64,000 nucleotides of DNA from Diplonema papillatum (lineage: Eukaryota; Euglenozoa; Diplonemea; Diplonemida; Diplonemidae). Below, piece by piece: positions 28,640-39,333 of this stretch. The notes under the pieces are model-generated. The model saw only the letters and a list, made by a program, of their open reading frames with translations, searched no databases and had not been told where the DNA came from. Both the position numbers and the translations under genes were made by a program. Positions within the stretch are counted from its first letter, which is position 1, and each line of letters opens with the position of its first letter. The stretch spans positions 186,001-250,000 of the forward strand of contig JAPJBO010000093.1 of NCBI GenBank assembly GCA_030068145.1. The letters run 5' to 3'.

Positions 28640-30950
28640 AACGGTCTAGTCGCCCCACCGCCAGTGTCAGAAGAAAATAGAAAGCAGCAGAGCGTTCCAC
28701 GTTTTGCTCCCCCTGAATGATAACAGTGGCGGCCGAGACCTCGATCGAGGCACGAACGAGCAGAACGTCTAATACACAAGGGGAGACACTGCGAAAGGTA
28801 CGATGACCACGTGGTAAAAATGAGAGCTCGTCTCACGCGGCTGATACAATGATGATGAGTAAGTGAGTTATTCTTTTGTTGAACGCAGCTTGTTCGCTTA
28901 TTTAGAGTTAAAGTATTTCTAGGTCAAAAGGCCACGGTTTGCAGTGACGAGCTTTCCAACCTTTCAGGTGTGGTACAAAGGAAAAAACGAGGCTGAACGA
29001 TTGGAGTTAGGTGGTTAAAAGACTCAAAAACGCGCTAAGAGTCCAAGAACCTAGTAGGAATGAAGGCAAACCGGAAGGCTCTTAGCGGTGTCGATTGAGT
29101 ACCCAAAGGTGGCTCCCAGGTCAGTGGGAGCCGACACTCAAACAAACGTCCGGCTGCAGGCTAAACGTGCCACAAGGAATCAACCACTTCCTGGCACTTG
29201 CTAGAAGAAAATGCAACTTACACCCTGCCGTGGATACCGGTGCTGTAAGATGATTCATGTTGTTGTTGTTACCGTAATTCGCAGTCAGGCGGATGAGTGT
29301 GTCTGCCCCCGAGACGTTCTGTCTTGAAGTAGTCGCAGAATGACTTTCCTCTGACTTTCTTCCGACTCAGATCTGGCACAATGTCAGGTCTACAAGGTCA
29401 ACAGTACGTCCCTGAGATCCTGAGCCTCGGAATCGGACCGCGCCAGACTGACAACGAAGAAGTGTACTGCACGGGCGACTCAACGGATATCCAAGATGCT
29501 GGGCAGATATTCAATACAAGAACGGAAGGGGTTGCTGTGCGAACCGTCTGACGCACCAATACACTGGTAGAGAACGGGGAAAGCGTTCCTCCTGTGCGGG
29601 CTCTCGATTGCCAGCTCGAGAACCGGGGCGGCGCGCACGGAGCGTGGCGGATTTTCCACGACGTCAGTAAATGATCATTTTTCTTCACAATTTTGATGAG
29701 GCCGGTCTGGGCACCGCGAAGAACTGCCCGAGAAGAGAAGAAGCTGAATTTAGAAAGCAACCAACAGACAAGAGAGGAAAATGCAGGAAACAAAGGGGGG
29801 GGGGAAGATACAACGAGATATTTTTTTCATGTGCGTGTGTATGTGTGCGCGCGTTCGACTTTTGAATTGCGACCTTTTTTCAGTGTTGTTGGATCACTCA
29901 CACGTCAACCGCGCAAGTACGGAGAACCAGAAACGAATCACGTTGCAGAGAAAATGCAACGAGAACTTCGAAAGGAAATCCATCACGTGCACGAAGCAAA
30001 TGCTGAGTCTCACTCCGCAATCAGCAAGGTTTCGACACTCGCACGCATTTTTTTCTAACTCTCAGAGCCCCTGTGCCTGTTGTGAGGCGACCAGAGAACC
30101 TCCCCGGAGAGATGGTCCTTGCACTCCAACTTACCTCTCTCTCTGTCTCTCTCGGAATTGTCAGCGCGGTAGCGATGACAGCGAGAACACATATAGGTTG
30201 GGGGGAGAGGCCCTGGGACTGCTAAGGCGTGACAAGTCTCTCTCTGTCTCTCTCTCTGTCTCTCTCTCTTTGTTTGCATGTCTTGTCCAAGCAAAGAGCC
30301 ACCGCACCGCCAGCGGTACGTTGGCAACGCGATGCAGAGTCGTGGATACCCGTTGATTGCCCTCAGGATATACTGACCTGGAAAAAAATGAAGTGATCAA
30401 TTGCTATTACAAAGCATCGGCCTACTCTCTTAGTCTTGTCCAAAGTTTCGTGAACCAGGGTTCCAACCAAAGGTTCAGCTCCCCCGGCTACCCATGGTGC
30501 CTACAGCCAAAGGGTTTAGGTACGTCCGAGCTTCTTCAGCAAACTCACAGACTCAGGGCACGACGACGAACGCAGGAAAAAGAAGCTGCAAATCATGAGG
30601 TCTCTTCGCCCCTTCCTTTATTGTCGTTAAGAAACCACATGGAAGAAAAAGCTGACTGCCGCCGGTAGAGAAAATCCGCCCTTCAAAGAACCAGCCGCGG
30701 GTTTAATTAAGAAATTAGATCGACTAACGAAGGTGCCTGCGGTCTGAAGCAACGTAATGTCTGGATCATAGAATCCGGGACGCGAAGACGCTGTCGTTGC
30801 TGATTCTTCTGTTTAAGCCATTTGGGCCGCCTTACGTGACTTTTCCTGACGCGCAGCACTAGCTTCGCGCAGCGAAAGACCCCCCAGCGGAAAACGAACT
30901 GTGCCTCGAATTAATAGCCGGTCTTCCACGTACCTGACGCAAGGTAGCAG
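28640..30950. other. intergenic, no gene; CT-rich tracts
   Basis: CT/TCTCTG microsatellites lie at about 30132-30152 and 30233-30272. The stretch about 30085-30150 (GATGGTCC.TGCACTCCAAC before the CT run) resembles 36660-36740. No coding domain is seen. Confidence 0.5.
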
Positions 30951-30954
30951 CCAA

Positions 30955-31125
30955 TTGTGTTGAGCACATCCTATTCCAAGCCTGCCGTTGCATTTCCCCA
31001 GCGCAAAAACTAGATCGCTAGGAATCATCCGTGGCTTACAGCGAAAAACACGGCGCAGACATGACCAGTGCGGTGTTGAGCACATATCCGTTCCAAGCAC
31101 GTTCTTGCAATCCCCCCTCCCCAAA
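30955..31125 (+). repeat. R7 repeat, with an internal duplicated block
   Basis: TGTTGAGCACATCCTATTCC (30958) and TGTTGAGCACATATCCGTTC (31073) are two diverged copies of the same block within one R7. The right part continues AAGCACGTTCTTGCAATCCC, as in the split copy at 56.3/57.5 kb. Confidence 0.65.
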
Positions 31126-31930
31126 AGAGGAAACACCCCCCGCCTTCCCGCCCGCTCTGGAAATAAACAAGAATTCCCCTGCCCCCCCCCTACCACCTTT
31201 CCAAGGCTTCTGTCCAGTATTTCGGAAACGAAGGCTGACTACCTAGTAGTTCGGCAGCATCAACAAAGAAAACGTTTTTTTTTTCCACCGAGGAGGCGCA
31301 AGGTCCAGGATACGCAATTTAGCCGCCAGTGAACCGATTGTTTCCTGGTTCAGTGAACCTGTGTTGTGGTGCGGTGAACCAAGACTGCTCTTGTCAGCGC
31401 CCGGCAACACGAGGTATCGCTGTCGATTGCCACACCTGTTTGGCATCTTCACCTGGAAACGCAGCCACGTTGACCTTCTCATGTGGGCTCTCCTAGTTCT
31501 GGCTTAATGTCAGCGCGTTCACGGCAATCCAGGAATGGACTGTCAATACTGATGCTCTGCTCAGAATCGGGTGAAGGCTGCAGGGAGGCGCGTGTTGCTG
31601 CCTGACTCCCTTGGAAGCAAGCCCGTTCCATCAAAATCCCGGCTGACTGTAAGTCAGCGGCATCAAAAGAAGAAAAAAAAATCATGCCAGCGCAATCATG
31701 CCGACGGCCAAAAAAGCAATCTCAAAAAGAAATGAAAAACATAAAGCAACAACCGCACAGCCCAAAGCAAAAAAAACAAAGAGATGTAGAACAGAAACCT
31801 TTGCTCATGTGAGAAAAGGCGTCTTCCTCTCGGTTATCAACTAAAGGAGAGCGGGCAAAAACGAAAGCGAACCCCAAGGAGCGAGTCCAGAACAGCATGC
31901 ATATTTCTTGTCATGCGACGGCTAAACACG
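31126..31930. other. intergenic, no gene
   Basis: Nothing recognisable beyond C- and A-rich tracts. Confidence 0.5.
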
Positions 31931-32063
31931 GTCACAAACAGTCCCGGACATGGCTAGCCATAACCCAGAACGAAAGCGTGCACTAAATATACAACCCGAA
32001 ACCACATAGCCCTTTCTTGCTCTAAGAGAACCCATTCATGAACGGTCATACGGAGACCCTTCA
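31931..32063 (+). repeat. R2 dispersed repeat, long copy lacking its 3' end
   Basis: GGTCACAAACAGTCCCGGAC through GGCTAGCCATAACCCAGAAC, GTGCACTAAATATACAACCC and GAACCCATTCATGAACGGTC to GGAGACCC. It is the same element as 38250-38418 and 44980-45096. Confidence 0.85.
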
Positions 32064-33523
32064 ACACACGGGGGAAAGGGGGGCGGGTAGGTACTAAAAA
32101 GAAGGATACGAGTAATTTCTGCCGGCACAGCAAAAGGAGTCACGACACTTGCTTGTCCGAAGATCCATCAGCTTTCGAGCGCGAGAAAACAACAACGCTT
32201 CCGGAAGACCTGCGCTTTCATTGCCCGTCGTCCCTCCTGTCCCGGGAGCAGTTTACGGCAATAGCGTTTTCCCCCTCCACCCTCACCATCATCAGTTATT
32301 CCGCGACAACCTTTTCTGTGTTTTACTACTTAACCAAATGGAAAAAAAAAAAGAATAATATATTACTCCGACCGAAAGCGACCCTGCTCACCCTTGATAC
32401 AGACTCCTACCCCCGATGCACGCACTACACGGCAACGAAGCCTTTTTCCGCGGGCTAAAGTGATGAGCAGCATCGCTCTCTGCCACGGGAAAGCCCGAAA
32501 GCCAGGGTGCTCAAGTGCATCAGCGGGGCTAGAAGCGCGCCAACCGCGGCGACTGTGTAGATTCTTTTGTTTACCAATCATGCAAGCTCCGCCATGCGTG
32601 GTATTTTCAATGCGAGTTCGCACACGTACGGAAGCCTCCACCCTATCTCCCGGAGCTATATCGCAGTTCCCGCCGCTGTCTATCATGGTGCACAATGTTC
32701 TAACAGGCCGATCCCATCTCCAGGAGCTGCATTGCACTGTTTCGTGCTGTATTCGCATGCATCATGATTGACTGACGTCGTCAGGATGGCACACACCACG
32801 TGCTTTCAGGCGAGTGGCGAGTGTTCTTGTTCTTCTTGAAGGGATAGCCTTCGCCAAGTCCCAGCGCAGAAAATGAGACCCCCTCGCAACGCGGCGTTTT
32901 ACTTGCGTCGTGCGGAATCAGTCGTCCGGTCCGAAGGCAAATTATACCATTTGCAGCGAAGACCAAGCTCCCTCTCCACGTCATCTCCCCCCCAGGGTGC
33001 GCACTAAGGGACGTTGCCCCTGTTGCACGTTGACCCCCCTTTGGGGGGGGTCGTTTTGGGGGCTGTTTTGGGGGTGTTTCCCAGACCCCCCGGTGCCGAG
33101 TGGGTACCCCGTTTCCTCCAGATGAATCCGTTCTCCTCGTTTTCGAAATCGAAACCCACTTTTGCGGAAAAAAAGGTCATTCCCCACCCAAAATGTTTTC
33201 CTGCACTTTTTGGCAGGAAATGTACTTAGCAACTTTTGAGCAAAGTCAGTTTCCCCGAAACCAGCAACTTTTGAGCAAATCTCATGCTCGCTGCGGGGAT
33301 AGATACCGACCGAGACCAAAACGATTGCTCTGTGCCGCCCCCGAACCCAACCTGTTCGGTTGTGTTAACCAAGTGACGTAACTTAACTAGATTCCCACAG
33401 TAAACTTCGATTATCCTTGTGTTTTTGTACCACCTGAACACAGAAATATTTCCTCGACTTGTTTTTGGACGAAAAGCGAACTTTATGAAAAAATGCAAAG
33501 AGTAGAGGAAATAAGAAACCAAC
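32064..33523. other. intergenic and 5' flank of the two-ORF hAT unit
   Basis: No gene. G-rich runs around 33040-33075. No terminal inverted repeat of the downstream unit could be fixed here. Confidence 0.4.
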
Positions 33524-34492
33524 ATGGTAAAGTCTGGAAAGAAGGTTGGTGGCCTCGACTGGCAACAGTACCTCGTAGCATGGCGGCTTGCAGATCCCAG
33601 CGGAGCCTCCACGGACTTCAATCTGTTCCAGCAGAAAGTGGCGAAGTCGTGGAGTGCCCGCGAAGCAGCCCCGAAACCGGTTGCCAGCAACAAGAAACCA
33701 ACCCCCAAGTCAACCGCCAAAGCCGCGAAGGCAGCACCGAAGACCCCAGCTGACCGCGATGGAAGGAAACGCGCTAGAGCTGCAGCACGAAGTGAAACTT
33801 CATCCCAGGAGGACCTACGTGAGGCTGCGGTGGCGGTCGAGGCTCCTCGCACCCGCGGTTCAAAGCAGGCCCTACGCAACAGCATCAAAGAAGCAGTCGG
33901 CGACGCTGACACCAGCAGCTCCAGCGGTAATTCCAGCAGTGACGGCGGCGTTGAGGAGATAGTCTCGTTTCCTGGGGCCTCGTACCGTATCGTTGACTTC
34001 ACGTGGGCTGACGATGACCGCAGGAAGAGTTTGGTGCAGAGTCTCCGAGGTCTGGGCTTGTCAATGGGCATGCATTGTGTCTTTCATGGCCACGAGATGA
34101 AGAACCCACGGAGCGCCTACATCGCCTTGTGCACCTCGGAATTAGTGGCGAAAACCCCGACGAGAACGATCGACCTGCCCGGGAGAAAACATTTAAAGAA
34201 GTGGTTTTCCAGCACGGATAAACAGAAGTGGGGGAAAGCAATGACAAAAAAAAGGTGGAGTATGTGTTGCAACAACCTTTCCCCCTTGTCGACAAGGGAA
34301 GTATCAACCTTCATGCTCTCCAGGGGGCGGGGTATTTGTTTGTGCACTGAGACTACTGTGGCGAAGGCAGTCACCAGAGGTCTGCAGAAACATGCCCATG
34401 CCACGTTTGTTGTGCACCTTGCTCGCCCCAATAAGCCTTCCGAGAGCCACTACCTGGTCCTGACCGTTGGGAAAGTGTCCCCCGGAGTATGA
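33524..34492 (+). CDS. ORF1 of a hAT-like unit, 322 aa, unrecognised
   Basis: The N-terminal third is Lys/Ala/Pro-rich and probably disordered (near 40-90), followed by a Ser/Asp-rich linker (about 125-150). The C-terminal half (about 160-322) looks globular, with 'DDDRRKSLVQSLRGLGLSMG' and 'THATFVVHLAR'-like stretches, but I recognise no family. The start ATG (AACATGGTAAAG) is the first in the frame. The stop TGA overlaps the ATG of the next ORF by four bases (ATGA). The uninterrupted frame and tight junction suggest both ORFs belong to one transposon, with this one encoding an accessory protein. That is inference. Confidence 0.55.
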   Translation: MVKSGKKVGGLDWQQYLVAWRLADPSGASTDFNLFQQKVAKSWSAREAAPKPVASNKKPTPKSTAKAAKAAPKTPADRDGRKRARAAARSETSSQEDLREAAVAVEAPRTRGSKQALRNSIKEAVGDADTSSSSGNSSSDGGVEEIVSFPGASYRIVDFTWADDDRRKSLVQSLRGLGLSMGMHCVFHGHEMKNPRSAYIALCTSELVAKTPTRTIDLPGRKHLKKWFSSTDKQKWGKAMTKKRWSMCCNNLSPLSTREVSTFMLSRGRGICLCTETTVAKAVTRGLQKHAHATFVVHLARPNKPSESHYLVLTVGKVSPGV

Positions 34493-35952
34493 TTCACAGT
34501 GAACCGCCCCTGCCTGAAAGCCTTCCCGAACTCCAGTCTGAAATGCCAAAGGACCAGCTCATCTGTCGTGGGGGAAAGCTGATGTCCCGGGCAAGCCTGA
34601 AAGTCACCTTCAAGAAAAAAGCTCGAGCAGTCCCTAGAGGCTTTGAAATTGTTGGCAACCACAAGAAATGTCTTCCTTGTTCTGAGGCGCTTTCCAAGGG
34701 TCTCATCCCCGCTGAACGCTTTGCGAGCGGCAAAGCGGGACCGTACAAGACAATCCGAAGTGAAAGGACCGCCTGCAACAGCCACAACGACACCGTGTCG
34801 CACAAGCGCGCTGTGTCGTTCTTGCGATACTATTTTGAACTGCCATGCATCGTTACGGTTGGCTGGGCCTTTGCGTTGTGTGTAATAGATTTGTTGCGCA
34901 ACGAAAAGTCAGATCAGTCACCTGACGTCACCCGAGCGCTCTTTAGGTGCCGGGAGATTGTAGCGGCTAATAGAGCCCGCTTGACAAATCTGCAGAACAA
35001 GCGATTCGACAGCCACCAGGAAAAAAACATGTGGAACCTCCATGTCATGCTGTATGCCTGTCTCCTCCACGGCAAGTCGTATAAGCGGTCACCACACATG
35101 GTGGAGGCTGACGACGTCCGCGGCGTGTGTCTCCCAAGCAAATACGGGAAAAGCGAGAAACACCTGCCCGAGTGCAGAGAAATCTGGTACGAGCGCCTGA
35201 GTGCTGATCTCTCTGCCGAAGTAATGGATGCTACCGACGGCCTTGTAGTGGTGCTTGATGCCTCCACCTTCAAAGTGCTGAAGAATGAGGGTACCGTTTT
35301 CCGACTGCGGTATTGGAAGCGTGACACCATAAAAGAGGTGTTTGTAGCAGTCCTCGGGTGCAACATCGAGGACGAGGCGGACGGAAAGCATGCTACAGAG
35401 CTAGCACAGCGCACCCTGGCCGATCTGGGCAGTGACATATCCGAGGTCACGGGTGTTTGCTCAGATGGTGCGTCCGTGTACCAGGGCGACAAGGTATCAG
35501 GGATGGTTGCTCGCATTGCCCGCTTAAAAAAAGACATGAAAAGCCCTTCAACGGTTTTAGGTCTCGTTGACCTGGCACACACAATTCAAAATGTCATCCA
35601 GCCCATACTCCAGAACAACGCAATGGTAAAAAAGCTCGATGACTGCTTCGAGTCTATCTTTTCGGCCTATCGGTCGTCAAACAAGTTGTTCCGCCACCTC
35701 AAGCGTCGATGCAAGAGGCAGAACACGAAAGCTTTGCGTCCGCCCGCAGGGCATAGGATACGGTGGGTGGCGATAGCCATCCGTGCACTGGAGCACGGCT
35801 CCAAGATGTGGGACCACTGGCTGAGTCACATGGACAAAGACTGGGTGGATTGGGAGTCAAAGGAACAGAAGTCTGTTCGCCTCTCCGCTCTTAAGGTGTT
35901 AAAGTCCAAATTGTGGATAGAGTCCCCCCCCCCTTTTTTTACTTTTTATTAG
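34489..35952 (+). CDS. ORF2: hAT-family transposase-like protein, C-terminus missing
   Basis: 487 codons. Residues 61-105 form a BED/TTF-like zinc finger (C61-x2-C64 ... H99-x5-H105). The catalytic core resembles hAT transposases: VVLDAST (first Asp, D257), VCSDGASVYQG (second Asp, D326), then DLAHTIQNVI (H364, where hAT has its C-x2-H motif) and HRIRWVAIAIRAL (422-434, where hAT has TRWLS). The final catalytic Glu and the hAT dimerisation region are absent. The frame ends in a C/T homopolymer run at about 35930, so a 3' deletion, or a homopolymer error, truncates it. DNA cutting is therefore unlikely. It follows ORF1 with an ATGA overlap. Confidence 0.7.
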   Translation: MIHSEPPLPESLPELQSEMPKDQLICRGGKLMSRASLKVTFKKKARAVPRGFEIVGNHKKCLPCSEALSKGLIPAERFASGKAGPYKTIRSERTACNSHNDTVSHKRAVSFLRYYFELPCIVTVGWAFALCVIDLLRNEKSDQSPDVTRALFRCREIVAANRARLTNLQNKRFDSHQEKNMWNLHVMLYACLLHGKSYKRSPHMVEADDVRGVCLPSKYGKSEKHLPECREIWYERLSADLSAEVMDATDGLVVVLDASTFKVLKNEGTVFRLRYWKRDTIKEVFVAVLGCNIEDEADGKHATELAQRTLADLGSDISEVTGVCSDGASVYQGDKVSGMVARIARLKKDMKSPSTVLGLVDLAHTIQNVIQPILQNNAMVKKLDDCFESIFSAYRSSNKLFRHLKRRCKRQNTKALRPPAGHRIRWVAIAIRALEHGSKMWDHWLSHMDKDWVDWESKEQKSVRLSALKVLKSKLWIESPPPFFTFY

Positions 35953-36190
35953 TACAACTGTACTGAAGGGAACATTTTCCGGAATGGTGGTGCACGTGAA
36001 GGGTCAAACGAAGCCAACGAAGAAAGTGCAAAGACAGGAAGTCTCTCTACTGTACATGCAGCGAAGAAGAGGCACACGTTTGCCTTATGGTTTTCACTAT
36101 ATGTACGTACTATCGTTGATCAGTTGATGTTGATTGTCCGCTGCTTCGTCTATCAGTGCAAGCCCTAACTCCGGAAATCTTCTTGGGTCG
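35948..36190 (+). repeat. R3 dispersed repeat
   Basis: CTGAAGGGAACATTTTCCGG ... GTTGATCAGTTGATGTTGAT ... CCTAACTCCGGAAATCTTCT. Matches 8585-8775 and 63355-63435. It begins where the transposase frame collapses. Confidence 0.7.
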
Positions 36191-38137
36191 AAAGCCGCGG
36201 TCGACACGTGGCGAGATCTTTATTCCGGTTTCAACCGTAGCAACGTAATGCTACCATTCCTCCGTCTACAAGTTCCCCACCCCCGTTTATTTTTAGAGGA
36301 ATCGGAGATCGCACGGTCGCACCTCGGAAATCAGGGCCGGACCCGCCCCATTTCATTCAACCATGTCACGCGCAAACATTCAATGACTTCAGCTCCCGAG
36401 GCACACCCGGCCATTTCGTTGCCGAACTCCCGATAAAACCCACCAAGCGAACTTCAACTCTAAAACCAGCCGGCGAACTGGAGCGCGTTACCGCAATGCG
36501 GCCCCCAGTTCCCTAACCATCGTTGCATCGTTGGAAATCCTGGTTCAACGACCGATCCTTCGAGCTTTGGCTTAGAAGAGGGGATGAAAACTACCCGCCA
36601 GAAAGACGTGTATTACTAGTAAAATTTTGTCTCTGACCAGAATGCATAGTTCTGGTAGTAGTGAGGTGACCGGAAACTCCTCGGAGGGATGGTCCCTGCA
36701 CTCCAACTCGTCTCTCTCTCACTCTCTCTCTCTATCTTTCGTTTTGCTTCGTTGCAAGGGGATCCCGGCTGCGAAAGGTAGGGACAGGGATATGTGGTCG
36801 CGCGGGGGAAAGGCGCAAAAAGAAAAAGAATAAAAGCCAACCACGACCAGGCCATATTCCTAACTGTTGTTGAGGCGATGGAAGTATAGCGGCGGAAATA
36901 GGAACAACAACTATAAAGGAGTTTTCTTTACGGCAACAAGCTTGCTTGTCAATAGCAAAAAGCGTCGGATGGCCGCGTGCTGTGCTAAATCACTTAAACA
37001 GGGGTTTCACACGTACAGTCAAACAACTGTTAAACCAGCATACTTGTCATTATGCCCGGCACTAAACAACAGGGTTACCTGTGTTTTGTGCCGGCTACAC
37101 CACACTTTAGCACCTCCTGTTGCATTGGTGGGGACGGGAGTCATCGGCATGTTGGTGAGTTTCGTGCCGCTTGAGATTTTGCAACGAGTAGTTCCTACGA
37201 AACAGAGTTTCTTGGTGTTCTTCTTCACTCCGGCCAGAGTATGTCGTAGTGAGTCGCTGTGTACCACAGTTCAAACAAGTGCTGCGAAGAAGCCGTTCCG
37301 AAGCGGTTAGGATTATGTGTCTGGTGGCGGCAGAAAATATAAAAAGGACTACAGTCTAGTCACGCACCTTGGAAACGCACCAGGAAACAGAGGTGCTGAG
37401 GAGTGGCCTTTCCTTTGGGAGAAGTGCAGGCCCTGCTGGGTCGGTGACGACAATTCTCCAAAAGAAAGCGAGGCCACCCCCCTCCTAATCAGAAGGATCA
37501 CCCAACCATTTTGACTTATCAGCAACCAGTCAGAAAATCAAACCTAACATCAAGCCAAATCGTTAAAAGACGAATGGAGAAAAACGGTATTTATCACTCG
37601 CTCACCCCCCTTTTTCTTTTCAAATCATGCTGCTTCATGCCGATCCGTGCATAGAAAACGAAACACCACGAAGCCTCGGTTCACGCAACTCACTACAATT
37701 TGCCATGTGCTCCTCAAATACCCGAAAGCTGCATACTCTACGCCTTGGTGGTGTCATTCCGTCAATTCGTTTTTAGGTTTCAGCCTTGCGAATGGTACGG
37801 GAGTATCACTTAACTACGACGGTATCGGATCATCTTGGATCCCCGCGCTCTCGTTCTTGATAGGTGAAGACATTCTTGTCGAATGCTTTCGCAGAAATTC
37901 GTCTTCCTGCAATCCAAGAATTTCGGGCTATTGCAGTTAATACCAGGGGCTTATATATGGATAGCAACCTTGGGCTGTCTCCCAAGTTTACTGTTTACCC
38001 GAAAAAAACCTTATTTTAGGGCGGAAACAACCCGCACCACGTGAAGCACCGCAAGTGCCGCGAAACCCAAGCACCACACTGCGAGAAAATACATATAAAC
38101 GCGGACAACAGACCGGTACGGGCTACAAGGCAACCCC
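36191..38137. other. intergenic, no gene
   Basis: Holds a short R2 3' end at 36441-36465 (AAGCGAACTTCAACTCTAAAA, one base shorter as a core) and a CT microsatellite at about 36712-36740. The 147-codon frame at 36867 has no domain. Confidence 0.45.
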
Positions 38138-38220
38138 TGCTCAACTTGTAGAACGTGCTCGCCTGCCTTGATGGCACTTGCACCTTAAAGAACTCAATGC
38201 TCAACTTGTAGAACGTTGGG
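38138..38220 (+). repeat. R10 repeat with duplicated AACTTGTAGAACG
   Basis: CTCAACTTGTAGAACGT occurs at about 38137 and 38201, around GATGGCACTTGCACC. Related to 2735-2865. Confidence 0.5.
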
Positions 38221-38249
38221 GGCCCAAGACTACACTCCACGAGCCCAAG

Positions 38250-38418
38250 TTTTAGAGTTGAAGTTCGCTTGAAATTCCGGGGTTTTAGGGTCTCCGTGTG
38301 GCCGTTCATGAATGGGTTCTCTTAGAGCAAGAAAGGGCTATGTGGTTACGGGTTGTATATTTAGTGCACGCTTTCGTTATGGGTTATGGCTAGCCATGTC
38401 CGGGACTGTTTGTGACCG
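38250..38418 (-). repeat. R2 dispersed repeat, full length
   Basis: On the minus strand it runs from GGTCACAAACAGTCCCGGAC to CGAACTTCAACTCTAAAA, about 165 bp. With 31931 it defines the 5' boundary, and with 44980 and 28590 the 3' boundary. The constant A-rich 3' end and varying 5' ends are typical of SINE or LINE ends. Confidence 0.85.
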
Positions 38419-38754
38419 ACACCAAGTACATTCCTTGCGTGGGAAAAAAAAAAAAAAAAGGTGATAATTTTCTGAACAGGCAGTTCTTTTTTTGGGCACT
38501 GGCCAGGGTCAGTCAGGGCACCGTGCCACCGAAGAAGCGGGCGAGATTCGATCGATCACAGGACACACTCGCTGGCTTTTTAGCTCCAAATGCAGAACCT
38601 GCTGGTCATGCTCGAGTGCGCCAGGAAGGAGAAGTGTGAGCAGCTCAAGTCGAAAGCGCAACCTCAGCCAATATTCGGGTCATCGCACCCACGACTGCCA
38701 CTCTAGTCCTCTAGCCGACCTCACGAGCAAGCTTTTTTTTTCCTCGCAAAAGGT

Positions 38755-38821
38755 ATGCGGGTGGCAGAGTGACCGGGCGTCGGCCTTCAGGCCGGTAGGT
38801 CCGGGTTCGAACCCCGCCCAT
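38755..38821 (+). tRNA. tRNA-like sequence, degenerate (pseudo-tRNA or SINE head)
   Basis: Good internal promoter boxes are present: box A TGGCAGAGTGACCGG and box B GGTTCGAACCC. A strong central hairpin CGGCC-TTCA-GGCCG stands where the anticodon arm should be. That stem leaves no normal seven-base anticodon loop, and the acceptor ends (ATGCGGG / CCCGCCCAT) pair only in part. It is unlikely to make a working tRNA. TTCAGG could be a relic of Leu(CAG). Confidence 0.4.
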
Positions 38822-38969
38822 GAAATCTTTCCGGTCGAGGTTTGTTGCGGGGTCTAATGTGCCCGAAATTTGCGGATTTTCTCAGTATCTTGCGGTATTT
38901 GGGTTACCCCGGGTGCAGTCTGGGAAGCCGGTCCCCCCCCGGGTACTGGCGCCGAACTTGCCATCACCG

Positions 38970-39165
38970 TTCTTCGCTTCGCCCGACGAACGTTGCTTCA
39001 CCAAAACTCAGCTTCGTGCGAACTTAGCTTCGCCAGAATTTTGCTTCGCCCGAACTTAGCTTCACCGGAACTTAGCTTTGCCCGAACTTCGCCCGAACTT
39101 TGCTTCACCTGAACTTAGCTTCGCCCGAGAACTTAGCTTCGCCCGAACTTAGCTGCTGCCTCCAG
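38970..39165 (+). repeat. minisatellite, units like CTTCGCCCGAACTTAG
   Basis: About nine imperfect units of 12-21 bp on the theme TTCGCCCGAACTTAGC, with CACC/GCCA variants. It follows the tRNA-like sequence by about 150 bp. Confidence 0.85.
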
Positions 39166-39192
39166 TCTCGCCTCGCGCCAGCCGAGCGAACT

Positions 39193-39333
39193 TAATTTTT
39201 ATAAGCACCTGCTTTGTAGGAAATGCTTGAGGAGACTGCCAGTTGCGATAGATCAAAGGAGGTAAATGTGCTGTAGCCCACACGAAACACAGGTAAATCT
39301 GGGTTTAGTGGCGGGCGTAAGCGTTCAACAAAT
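39193..39333 (+). repeat. R1 repeat, 5' two thirds
   Basis: TTTTTATAAGCACCTGCTTT to GGCGTAAGCGTTCAACAAA. Near identical to 26497-26640. Confidence 0.9.
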
